A program made the translations under genes and the position numbers. The notes beneath the pieces are model-generated. The model ran no database searches, was not told where the DNA came from, and saw only the letters and a program-made list of their open reading frames with translations. Source: Anaerolinea thermolimosa (GTDB lineage Bacteria > Chloroflexota > Anaerolineae > Anaerolineales > Anaerolineaceae). From it: 64,000 bases of DNA. This document shows, piece by piece, positions 16,567-24,334 of this stretch. The stretch is from the NCBI RefSeq assembly GCF_001050195.2, contig NZ_DF967965.1, forward strand, positions 2,875,411-2,939,410, in the 5' to 3' direction. Position 1 is the stretch's first letter. Every line of letters starts with the position of its first letter.

Positions 16567-17516
16567 GCATTCCTCCTGCGATATTGATGCGCCGCATCAA
16601 TTGCGACGCGAATGTTCTCCCAGTCGGTATCCGAGGGAAGGGTACAATCGGCCCCTAAAATAAATCGCTCAGGGGCTTCAGCACACACAGCCTCTACCGC
16701 CTGTCGGATTTCCTCAGGGGTTCCACGGGCAATGACTCCCTTTCGATCCATTCCTCCCATGAAGGGGCGGCCAAAGCGGGCCGCGACCTCACGGGGGGGA
16801 ATCCTGCCAGTCGTCAATTCCAGGCTGCAATTGACGACATGCCCGGGGTAATTCACAAAGGGGGTCAGATCGGCGTATGGAAGATGATAATCGCAAATGT
16901 GAAGGATGTTAAACGGACAGGCGCGATTAATTTCTTCCATCAAAGTCAGATCATAAGGGCGCACGCAGGTTTCAAAGAGGCGTGGATCGGTGAACCGCCC
17001 TGCTTCACCCCCCTGGGTGGAGGTGTAGAACCCATCCAGCCCGGCCTGGATACAGGCCCGGACAAACCCCCTCAGGCTCTCAGTGATGATCTCCAGGCCT
17101 TTTCGCACGGCGTCGGGGTCTTCTTGAAGGTGTTCTACCACTTTTTCCTGACTACCCGCGGCCTGGCCCGCTACCATAAAAGGCGAATACAGGGTTAACA
17201 GCACCGGTGCTTCGGCCTTGGCCGCCCTTACCAGTCCTTTGACCACATAAAGCGGTTCTTCATAAAAGGAAAGATCATAAAAGGGCATGCGCGCCCAGTC
17301 CTGTGGATGTTGAAGAAAAGAAAGCTGAGGAAAGGCGTGTTCATACTGGATTTTGACAAAATCCATGTCAGTGCGCCGGAAATACTCCAGGTGCCTGGCC
17401 ACGGCGGCATCTCCCCGATGGAAGGACGGGTCAAAATGCAGGAAAAAAGCCGCCGGAATGATTTCCGGGATGGAATCGCGTTCCAACAGGCTCATAATCC
17501 GATCACGCTTGTTCAT
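16563..17516 (-). CDS. Uroporphyrinogen decarboxylase-like (URO-D superfamily) protein
   Basis: 317 residues in a URO-D/MtaA-like TIM barrel (MNKRDRIMSLLERDSIPEI at the start, LLTLYSPFMVAG, GFYTSTQGGEAG, ILHICDYHLPYADL, FMGGMDRKGVIARGTPEE). The CDYHLPY region sits where related methyltransferases bind zinc, and the segment after it resembles the substrate pocket. No heme genes are near, so this is unlikely to be HemE; the coupled isomerase and aldolase point to a role in sugar or sugar-acid metabolism. A very strong ribosome-binding site (CAGGAGGTAG) precedes the ATG. It is the first gene of the three-gene operon; the peptidase gene just upstream (17547) may be part of the same transcript. 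Confidence 0.75.
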   Translation of the reverse strand: MNKRDRIMSLLERDSIPEIIPAAFFLHFDPSFHRGDAAVARHLEYFRRTDMDFVKIQYEHAFPQLSFLQHPQDWARMPFYDLSFYEEPLYVVKGLVRAAKAEAPVLLTLYSPFMVAGQAAGSQEKVVEHLQEDPDAVRKGLEIITESLRGFVRACIQAGLDGFYTSTQGGEAGRFTDPRLFETCVRPYDLTLMEEINRACPFNILHICDYHLPYADLTPFVNYPGHVVNCSLELTTGRIPPREVAARFGRPFMGGMDRKGVIARGTPEEIRQAVEAVCAEAPERFILGADCTLPSDTDWENIRVAIDAAHQYRRRNA

Positions 17517-17546
17517 GCTGACTACCTCCTGTAGCCTATTTTCTCA

Positions 17547-18716
17547 TTAATCGCCATCCACCTCTTGCAACACCTGCCAGGTAAATTGCTCCGTCTCAGC
17601 CAGCGCCTGCGGATCGATCACCTCAAAGCGATCAGACATCTGATGCCAGTGAGCCGAAGCGCCGGCGTCTCCCTCAGGCACCGTACACAGGGTGAGGGCC
17701 ACCCTTCCCCGAAGCGTAGCCGGGAGCGCGTCTGTGTAGGCAGTGCCGGGTATTTCTTTAACCTTCATTCCCCCAGACTGCCGGGCACGGCGCGCAAGCT
17801 CCAGAGCGCGGGGATGTGTAGGGTGCTTGAAAATCAACCCATCGTTGAGCAAATAACACAGTTGCCCCACCCCCACCTGATCGATGGCCACGTACAGGCA
17901 ATCTTCTCCCAGTTCCCGGGCATGCTGATTGAGAAATGCCCGCATCCCCCAGGCGCCCGTTTCCTCACAATCGGTAAACAAAAGATGCACCTCGGTATGC
18001 CGTAATGGCTGCTCTTTTAAACGCCCGGCCAACCCAAGGATTACTCCCACCCCCGAAGCGTTGTCATTCGCACCCGGAGAAAAAGGGGTGAAATCGGCCA
18101 TGGCTACCATGATCAACGCAAACCCCTGGAACGGCAACAGCCCTGCACCCACCCAGCCGAGTTGAACGCGGGCCAGAAGTGCTCCGGCGGCAAAGACCAG
18201 AGTTCCCGTCAGCATACTGATCAGGCAGGCCGCTACCAGCAGGCCAAAAAGGCGCTGCCAACCTGCCGAGGAGTAAAATACCGGGGTACGGTGTGTATCC
18301 AGATGGGCACAAATCACCACCCGCCGGGTGACCGTTCCGGCCGGGCGAATCACGCCGCACACATTCCGGGTAGGTCGGTGATGGATCAGCCAGCCGGCCC
18401 AGTGCGGAGCAAACTCGGCTTCTGCCAGCATGGCCCACGCCCCTAGCCCGTTGAGCACGGCTCCAAGCGCCAGATACAACCGGCCAACCCCGGTGAATGC
18501 CAGCAGGCTACCGGCAAACGCGGCCAGAAAGGCCAGCATAAACGGGCGGTAAGTGGAGGCCGCACCCGCGAACGGCTCGAAGCGCACCTCATGCGTTCCC
18601 AGGTCTCGAAGTACCCCGTGGACGTATTCCCCTGCCCGGCTCACTGCGGGGGTACAACTTCCCCGCCCCCCGATCGTTTCCGCAAGATAGCGAATCACAG
18701 TAAGAGGTAATGTCAT
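17547..18716 (-). CDS. Membrane-anchored M28-family zinc peptidase
   Basis: 389 residues. The M28 (aminopeptidase Y/QC-like) zinc ligands are readable: AHLDTHR, GANDNASGVG, the catalytic acid in DCEETGAWG, and HWHQMSDRFEVID at the C-terminus. Unusually, the peptidase domain is interrupted by hydrophobic stretches: two helices near 60-95, and two near 155-205 lying between the first zinc His and the bridging Asp. So the active site is probably tethered at the membrane. It starts at an ATG 16 bases from a divergent AT-rich promoter-like region. The function could be signal peptide or exported protein turnover; the substrate is unknown. Confidence 0.85.
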   Translation of the reverse strand: MTLPLTVIRYLAETIGGRGSCTPAVSRAGEYVHGVLRDLGTHEVRFEPFAGAASTYRPFMLAFLAAFAGSLLAFTGVGRLYLALGAVLNGLGAWAMLAEAEFAPHWAGWLIHHRPTRNVCGVIRPAGTVTRRVVICAHLDTHRTPVFYSSAGWQRLFGLLVAACLISMLTGTLVFAAGALLARVQLGWVGAGLLPFQGFALIMVAMADFTPFSPGANDNASGVGVILGLAGRLKEQPLRHTEVHLLFTDCEETGAWGMRAFLNQHARELGEDCLYVAIDQVGVGQLCYLLNDGLIFKHPTHPRALELARRARQSGGMKVKEIPGTAYTDALPATLRGRVALTLCTVPEGDAGASAHWHQMSDRFEVIDPQALAETEQFTWQVLQEVDGD

Positions 18717-18860
18717 GATTACAATTATAGGGGGTACCCGCCCTCACGACAACCCTGAAAATCCACCCAGTTTTTGAAAGCGTTTTCGCGCCTCCCTGTA
18801 CTATAATAGACCCAGTTGGACGGACTGGTGATAAAAAATTGAACCAGAAAGTTTTCTTCC

Positions 18861-19319
18861 TTGACCCGAACCCGGAGCTGGAGGTGCCCCATCGCTGAAA
18901 TATCCCTTCCGCCCGGGGCGCGTGCGGCTTTCTTCCAGGCCGTCTGGAGCATTGCCCGTCTCATTCCTCCGGGGCGGGTGAGCACCTACGGCCAGATCGC
19001 GCTTTACCTCCCCTGCCCCGAAAGCGTGAAAGAGATGGATTTTCTCGCCTTTCGAGCACGCTGGGTTGGCGAAGCCATGGCCGCCTGCCCTTCCGACGTG
19101 CCCTGGCAGCGCGTCATCAACAGCCAGGGTAAAATCAGCCAGCGCCCGGGGGCTGCTCAACAACGCACCCTCCTGGAAGCCGAAGGGATCGTTTTCAATG
19201 ACCGCGCTCAGGTTGACTTAAAACGCTTCGGCTGGAACGGCCCTTCTCCCGCATGGTTGAAAGCCAACGGGTTTGTTATTCCACCCGGGGAAGGCGCCAG
19301 CCAGCCCGGCTTATTTTAG
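18861..19319 (+). CDS. Alkyltransferase-like (ATL/MGMT-like) DNA-binding protein
   Basis: A short MGMT C-terminal domain: AVWSIARLIPPGRVSTYGQIA (helix-turn-helix with the arginine finger region) and the active-site block PWQRVINSQGKIS, where the alkyl-accepting Cys of PCHRV is replaced by Trp. This is the hallmark of ATL proteins, which bind O6-alkylguanine and hand it to nucleotide excision repair rather than repairing it. The C-terminal tail is somewhat long. The only usual start in frame is TTG at 18861 with no good ribosome-binding site. A GGAGGTG at 18880-18886 sits just before an ATC (18891) that would give MAEISLPPG, so a rare AUC start is possible. A TATAAT at 18802 may be the -10. 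It is followed 16 bases later by a dUTPase-like gene. Confidence 0.82.
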   Translation: MTRTRSWRCPIAEISLPPGARAAFFQAVWSIARLIPPGRVSTYGQIALYLPCPESVKEMDFLAFRARWVGEAMAACPSDVPWQRVINSQGKISQRPGAAQQRTLLEAEGIVFNDRAQVDLKRFGWNGPSPAWLKANGFVIPPGEGASQPGLF

Positions 19320-19335
19320 ATCAGGACTCTATTAT

Positions 19336-19773
19336 ATGGAACGCATCCGAATGGCCCGTGTGCGCCCAGGCGCATTGCTTCCCACCCGTAAACACCCGAC
19401 CGATGCCGGGCTTGATTTGTTTGCCGCCGCCACACTGAGCATTCCCCCTCACAGCACCAGCATCGTCCCCACCGGCGTTACCGTGGAAATCCCGCCAGGC
19501 TATGTAGGGCTGGTTAAACCCAAGGGACGCAATGATCACCTTCTGGGCGCCGGGGTGGTGGATGCAGGTTACCAGGGAGAAATCCTCGTTAAAGTGGTCA
19601 ACCCCTTTGCTAGCCCTCTGCAAATTACCGCCGGAGACGCCATCGGACAACTGATCATTCTGCCGGTGGTAACTCCGGTGGTGGATGAAGTCTCACCGGA
19701 AGAAATTCACACCCGCCCTTCCTCACGCGGTGCGACGGGTGGCATTGTCACTCAATGGGAAGGAACATCGTAA
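19336..19773 (+). CDS. dut: dUTPase-like nucleotidohydrolase
   Basis: 146 residues with trimeric dUTPase motifs: I (DAGLDLFAA), II in an unusual form (KPKGRNDHLLG instead of PRSGLA), III (GVVDAGYQGEILVKVVN, holding the catalytic Asp), IV (GDAIGQLIILPV) and V (SSRGATGGIVT, without the usual Phe lid). It should cut dUTP to dUMP and pyrophosphate, keeping uracil out of DNA. The altered motif II and V leave some doubt about specificity. I choose the ATG at 19336 with AGGA nine bases upstream. It forms a possible genome-maintenance pair with the ATL gene, and is followed immediately by an MFS gene. Confidence 0.85.
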   Translation: MERIRMARVRPGALLPTRKHPTDAGLDLFAAATLSIPPHSTSIVPTGVTVEIPPGYVGLVKPKGRNDHLLGAGVVDAGYQGEILVKVVNPFASPLQITAGDAIGQLIILPVVTPVVDEVSPEEIHTRPSSRGATGGIVTQWEGTS

Positions 19774-19774
19774 C

Positions 19775-20986
19775 ATGACTCTCAATCTTGCCCGGCGCTT
19801 TTCAGGCGCCTCACGGGAACTCAGGCTCTTTGCTGTCGCCTCACTGGTGGTAGGTATGGCGTACAGTATCGTGGACTCGACTTTTAACAATTTCCTTAAC
19901 GATCGGTTTGCTCTGACTGGCTTTCAGCGATCTTTTCTGGAGTTTCCCCGTGAACTGCCAGGGTTCCTGGTGGTTTTCGTCTCAGCGCTGCTGTGGTTTC
20001 TGTGCAGCCGCAGATTGGGGGGCGTTTCCATGCTCCTCGGCGCTGTGGGGGCTATTCTGATTGGTTTTGCTTCCCCTTCGTACGGCTGGATGGCCCTCTG
20101 GCTTTTTATTTACAGCATGGGGCAGCACCTTTTCATGCCCATTGCCTCAACCATCGGAATGGAACTGGCTCATGAAGGGAAAACCGGCCAGCGGCTGGGG
20201 CAACTCAACGCCATTCGCAACCTGGCGGCCATTCTGGGGAGTTTTCTGGTGGCGCTGGGATTTCGCTTTCTGCATTTTACCTACCAGCACACCTTCACTC
20301 TGGCCACCCTCGGATTCGTTATCACCGCAGCACTGCTTTTTTCCATGCAACGCCAGCGTGTCCGCGCTCCGACTGCTTTTCTAAAACTGCACAAAGAATA
20401 CCGCCTCTACTATGCCCTTGCCGTCCTTTACGGTTCGCGCAAACAGCTCTTCATCACTTTTGCCCCGTGGGTGCTGGTGACCATTTTCAAACAACCCACC
20501 CAGATTCTGGCCACTCTGATGACCATCGGCGGCGTTATTGGCATCCTCTTCCAACCCCTTCTTGGATGGCTGATCGATCATTTTGGTGAACGCCTGGTTC
20601 TGGCATCTGAAGCGGTTCTGCTCGTGTTCGTTTGCTTCGGCTACGGCTTTGCCCGTTCGCTTCTCCCCGAAGGTACAGCTTTTCTGGTGGTATGCGCCTG
20701 CTTTCTCCTCGATCAAATGCTCATGTCGGTCAGCATGGCGCGTTCCACGTACATGAAGAAAATCGCTCTCGACCCGGCCGATATTCAGCCCGCCCTGACC
20801 GCCGGTGTAACCATTGACCATGTTTTCTCAATCTCTATCGCGCTGCTGGGCGGGGTGATCTGGAATACTTATGGCTTTCAGTATGTTTTCCTTCTGGGAA
20901 CTTTGATCGCAACGATTAATTTCTTTGTGGCCATGCAGGTTCGATTGCCACAGCAGGCCGCTCCTGCTCCGGCAATCGCCGATTAA
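19775..20986 (+). CDS. Major facilitator superfamily transporter
   Basis: 403 residues with about twelve membrane helices and the two-bundle MFS layout; the loop after helix 2 carries LWFLCSRRLGG, a weak version of the conserved loop motif. Start ATG at 19775, two bases after the dUTPase stop, with GGAAGGA upstream, so it is co-transcribed. The family members closest in feel are DHA-like or sugar-type carriers, but substrate cannot be inferred; position before a GH42 beta-galactosidase hints at oligosaccharide or sugar uptake or efflux. Confidence 0.82.
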   Translation: MTLNLARRFSGASRELRLFAVASLVVGMAYSIVDSTFNNFLNDRFALTGFQRSFLEFPRELPGFLVVFVSALLWFLCSRRLGGVSMLLGAVGAILIGFASPSYGWMALWLFIYSMGQHLFMPIASTIGMELAHEGKTGQRLGQLNAIRNLAAILGSFLVALGFRFLHFTYQHTFTLATLGFVITAALLFSMQRQRVRAPTAFLKLHKEYRLYYALAVLYGSRKQLFITFAPWVLVTIFKQPTQILATLMTIGGVIGILFQPLLGWLIDHFGERLVLASEAVLLVFVCFGYGFARSLLPEGTAFLVVCACFLLDQMLMSVSMARSTYMKKIALDPADIQPALTAGVTIDHVFSISIALLGGVIWNTYGFQYVFLLGTLIATINFFVAMQVRLPQQAAPAPAIAD

Positions 20987-21014
20987 GATCCAATTCAATC
21001 TAAAAAGAGGCTCT

Positions 21015-23072
21015 ATGATTCAACGTTACCCCCCCATCAATCCCCGGTTTCCGCACTTCCTTCACGGTGGAGATTACAATCCCGATCAGTGGCCTGAAGA
21101 GGTGTGGGCAGAAGACATGCGCCTGATGAAACTGGCCAACTGCAACGCCATGAGCGTGGGCATTTTCGCCTGGGCACGCCTGGAACCCGAAGAAGGCCGT
21201 TATGATTTCTCATGGCTGGATCGGGTCATGGATTTACTCGCCGAAAACGGCGCGTATGCTGTTCTGGCCACCCCCAGCGGCGCCCGCCCGGCCTGGCTCT
21301 CGCAAAAATACCCTGAGGTATTACGCGTGCGGTCCGACCGCGGACGCAATCTGCATGGAATACGCCATAATCACTGTATGACTTCTCCCGTTTACCGTCA
21401 GAAGACCCAGGCAATCAACCGCGCGCTGGCTGAGCGTTACAAAGATCATCCAGCCCTGCTCGTCTGGCATATTTCTAACGAATACAACGGCGAGTGCCAC
21501 TGCGATCTGTGTCAGGCGGCCTTCCGCAACTGGTTGAAAAAGAAATACGATAACGATCTGGATAAGCTCAACAAAGCCTGGTGGACTTCTTTCTGGAGCC
21601 ACACCTATACCGACTGGGAGCAGATCGAATCCCCCAGCCCCATCGGAGAACCCATACTCCATGGTCTCAACCTCGACTGGAAGCGCTATTCCAACGATCA
21701 AACGATCGATTTCTTCCTGAACGAAATTCAACCCCTGCGTGAACTCACTCCCAACGTACCGGTAACCACCAACTTCATGGGGCTGTTCCCGGGTTTGAAT
21801 TACCCCAAATTTGCTCAGTACGTGGACGTGGTCAGCTGGGACAACTACCCCGTCTGGCACACCACCGGCTCCGACTGGCGGCTGGCGGCACAGGTAAGTT
21901 TCATCCATGATCAGAACCGCTCCATGAAGGGTGGCAAACCGTTCATGCTCATGGAATCGACTCCTTCCAATACCAACTGGCAACCCATTCCAAAACTCAA
22001 ACGGCCCGGAATGCACAAGTTAAGCAGCCTTCAGGCTGTGGCGCATGGCTCGGATACGGTGCAATATTTCCAGTGGCGCAAGAGCCGCGGCAGCGCCGAG
22101 AAATTCCACGGCGCGGTGGTTGATCACGTCGGGCATGAGCATACGCGTGTGTTCAAAGATGTGAGTGAGCTGGGAGCCATTCTCCGCCAGCTTGATCCGG
22201 TCATTGGCACTACGGTTCATCCCGATGTGGCCATTTACCTCGACTGGGAAAACCGCTGGGCCATTGAAGATATGCAGGCCCTGGGGCGTGACCGCCGGAA
22301 CTACACCGATACCGTGATCGCCCATTACCTGCCCTTCTGGAAGCGCGGCATTCCGGTGGACGTTATCGCAGAGGAAGCCGAGATCAGCCAGTACAAACTG
22401 GTCATTGTCCCCATGCTCTACATGCTCAAGCCGGGCGTGGCGGAGCGTATCCGCGCCTTTGTTAAAAATGGCGGTACGCTGGTGATGACTTACTGGAGCG
22501 GGATCGTTGACGAGAACGATCTGTGCTTCCTGGGCGGTTGGCCGGGGAATGGCCTGCGCGAGGTGCTGGGCATCTGGGATGAAGAGACCGATACCATCAC
22601 CCCTGAGGAACGCAACCGGGTGCTTCCTGTGCCCGGCAACGAACTGGGACTGAGCGGTGGCTTCGAAGCCCGCGATTACTTCGCCCTCATCCATGCTGAG
22701 GGTGCACGGGTGCTGGCCACGTTTGGCAATGACTTTTACGCCGGGCGCCCGGCGCTCACGGTGAACGACTTCGGCAAAGGCCAGGCCTACTATGTGGCTT
22801 CACGCAACGATGAGGCCTTTATGGATAGCTTCTTTGGAAAACTGGCCGAACGGCTCGATCTGCTTCGCGCGCTCCCGGCAGAACTCCCGGAGGGGGTGAC
22901 TGCTCAACTGCGCAGTGATGGTCAGAACCGGTTTATTTTTGTCATGAACTTCAACCCCGCTCCCGCCACAGTAGACCTGGGTGCGGCGTCATACCGCAGC
23001 CTTCTCAGCGGCCAGTCGGTGACCGGCCCGCTGGGGTTGCCCGCCTACGGTGTGGAGATCCTTCAGGCCTGA
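21015..23072 (+). CDS. GH42 beta-galactosidase
   Basis: 685 residues. It has the full GH42 plan: TIM barrel starting with FLHGGDYNPDQWPEEVW, acid/base E156 in ISNEYNGECHC, the adjacent zinc-site cysteines (CHCDLC), nucleophile E314 in FMLMESTPSN, then a trimerisation flavodoxin-like domain (about 400-600) and a small C-terminal beta domain. It hydrolyses beta-galactosides from the non-reducing end, cytoplasmic as no signal is seen. Start ATG at 21015 after AAAAGAGG; upstream in-frame codons fall inside the MFS gene. Probably one unit with the MFS carrier, and ends at a strong hairpin (23092-23127). Confidence 0.93.
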   Translation: MIQRYPPINPRFPHFLHGGDYNPDQWPEEVWAEDMRLMKLANCNAMSVGIFAWARLEPEEGRYDFSWLDRVMDLLAENGAYAVLATPSGARPAWLSQKYPEVLRVRSDRGRNLHGIRHNHCMTSPVYRQKTQAINRALAERYKDHPALLVWHISNEYNGECHCDLCQAAFRNWLKKKYDNDLDKLNKAWWTSFWSHTYTDWEQIESPSPIGEPILHGLNLDWKRYSNDQTIDFFLNEIQPLRELTPNVPVTTNFMGLFPGLNYPKFAQYVDVVSWDNYPVWHTTGSDWRLAAQVSFIHDQNRSMKGGKPFMLMESTPSNTNWQPIPKLKRPGMHKLSSLQAVAHGSDTVQYFQWRKSRGSAEKFHGAVVDHVGHEHTRVFKDVSELGAILRQLDPVIGTTVHPDVAIYLDWENRWAIEDMQALGRDRRNYTDTVIAHYLPFWKRGIPVDVIAEEAEISQYKLVIVPMLYMLKPGVAERIRAFVKNGGTLVMTYWSGIVDENDLCFLGGWPGNGLREVLGIWDEETDTITPEERNRVLPVPGNELGLSGGFEARDYFALIHAEGARVLATFGNDFYAGRPALTVNDFGKGQAYYVASRNDEAFMDSFFGKLAERLDLLRALPAELPEGVTAQLRSDGQNRFIFVMNFNPAPATVDLGAASYRSLLSGQSVTGPLGLPAYGVEILQA

Positions 23073-23091
23073 TCCCCTGCCGGGGTGAGTT

Positions 23092-23127
23092 AATCTCAAC
23101 GCCTCCCGCATGGGAGGCGTTGAGATT
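23092..23127. terminator. Strong 16-bp stem hairpin terminator, bidirectional
   Basis: A perfect 16-bp inverted repeat (AATCTCAACGCCTCCC / GGGAGGCGTTGAGATT) with a GCAT loop between the GH42 gene and a convergent small gene. It lacks a long T-tract, but the GC-rich stem and position make it a likely shared terminator. Confidence 0.75.
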
Positions 23128-23156
23128 GATCGGGTCATGGCGATGGAAAAGAACGC

Positions 23157-23348
23157 TCAATCGTGCTCGTGTGGTTCGAGACGCTCTGCACCGGGTAGCT
23201 TTCCCACCAGAAGTTGCGGCTGGTGAATAAGGATGGGAAAATGCTGGGGGCAAATCCAGTAACTCTGGTCACGGTATCGCAGTTCGATTAACGGTACCTC
23301 CGTACTGTCCAGTTCACAGACCAGGCAACGTGGAATAGAATGGCTCAT
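23157..23348 (-). CDS. Small putative zinc-binding protein
   Basis: 63 residues with CLVC near the N-terminus and CPQHF at about residue 34, a Cys2-Cys/His arrangement suggesting a zinc knuckle, then a His/Pro-rich end (HEHD). A good ribosome-binding site (TAAGGAGA) lies just upstream, which makes it likely to be a real gene. Standing alone between a terminator and a divergent SDR gene. Function not recognised. Confidence 0.6.
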   Translation of the reverse strand: MSHSIPRCLVCELDSTEVPLIELRYRDQSYWICPQHFPILIHQPQLLVGKLPGAERLEPHEHD

Positions 23349-23484
23349 CAGAATCTCCTTAAACCCTTAATAGTGAAACTCTTTTTCAGTATACTTCTTT
23401 TCCACCGCGCGTCTTTGCGCTCGCGCAATCTGCACGGCTGAAGACTCAACCCTGGAGAGACATCTTAACCGAAAAGGCCATTCC

Positions 23485-24264
23485 ATGAACCAGAGCCAAC
23501 CTCAAAATGCCCTGGTCACGGGCGTCAGCCGGAAAGCCGGAATCGGAGCGGCCATCGCCCGCGAGTTTGCCCGCCACGGCGTGAACGTGTTTATCACTTA
23601 CTTCCGCCCCTATGACCATGAAAGCGGCCTGGCAGGTGACCCTGCAGAGCCTGCACAACTCCTCGATACATTACGCGGGATGGGCGTGCAGGCTGATGGC
23701 CTGGAAGCAGACCTGGCCGACCCCCATACCCCGGCCCGGTTAATGGAAGCCGCCGAGTCTGCGCTGGGGCCGGTCAACATTCTGGTGAACAATGCGGCTT
23801 ACTCCATGCGAGATGGCATCGATGCACTCACCGCCGACCTGCTCGACCGCACCTACGCGGTCAACCTGCGAGGGATGGCCCTGTTATGTGCCGAGTTCGT
23901 CCGCCGCTTCAGGCGGCATCAACCCACCTCTGATTTCGGGCGCATCATCAACCTCACTTCGGGTCAGTCGCTAGGCCCTATGCCCGGTGAACTGGCCTAC
24001 GTGGCCACCAAAGGCGCAGTAGAGGCCTTTACCCTCAGCCTGAGCGCCGAACTCGCCCCACTGGGGATCACAGTAAATGCAGTTGATCCGGGCATCACCG
24101 ATACGGGCTGGATTAGCCCGCCGCTCCGTACCACCTGGGAAGCCAGCGCCCCTATGGGGCGCCTGGGTACGCCCGAAGATGCCGCCCGGCTGGTGCGGTT
24201 TCTGGCATCTCTGGAGGCCGGCTGGATCACCGGTCAGGTGATCCATTCTCGCGGGGGTTTATAG
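23485..24264 (+). CDS. SDR-family oxidoreductase (FabG-like)
   Basis: 259 residues. NAD(P)-binding Rossmann fold with a variant nucleotide motif TGVSRKAGIGAAIA, the NNAA motif (ILVNNAAYS), catalytic Ser in NLTSGQS, and YVATK (Tyr and Lys of the YxxxK). The C-terminus ends in the classical GQVIHSRGGL. Two extra residues in the glycine motif (GVSRKAG) are seen in a subgroup often annotated 3-oxoacyl-ACP reductase. The substrate is uncertain. The ATG follows a modest AAAAGG site. Confidence 0.88.
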   Translation: MNQSQPQNALVTGVSRKAGIGAAIAREFARHGVNVFITYFRPYDHESGLAGDPAEPAQLLDTLRGMGVQADGLEADLADPHTPARLMEAAESALGPVNILVNNAAYSMRDGIDALTADLLDRTYAVNLRGMALLCAEFVRRFRRHQPTSDFGRIINLTSGQSLGPMPGELAYVATKGAVEAFTLSLSAELAPLGITVNAVDPGITDTGWISPPLRTTWEASAPMGRLGTPEDAARLVRFLASLEAGWITGQVIHSRGGL

Positions 24265-24278
24265 CCCGGCTGCTCCAT

Positions 24279-24307
24279 AAAAAAAGCCGCCCGTTTTACC
24301 GGGCGGC
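24279..24307 (-). terminator. Rho-independent terminator for the exopolysaccharide cluster
   Basis: On the minus strand: stem GCCGCCCG / CGGGCGGC with a six-base loop, followed by seven T residues. It lies 28 bases past the end of the BY-kinase gene. Confidence 0.85.
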
Positions 24308-24334
24308 GTTCGGTGCTCCACAGGTGCGCTTCTT

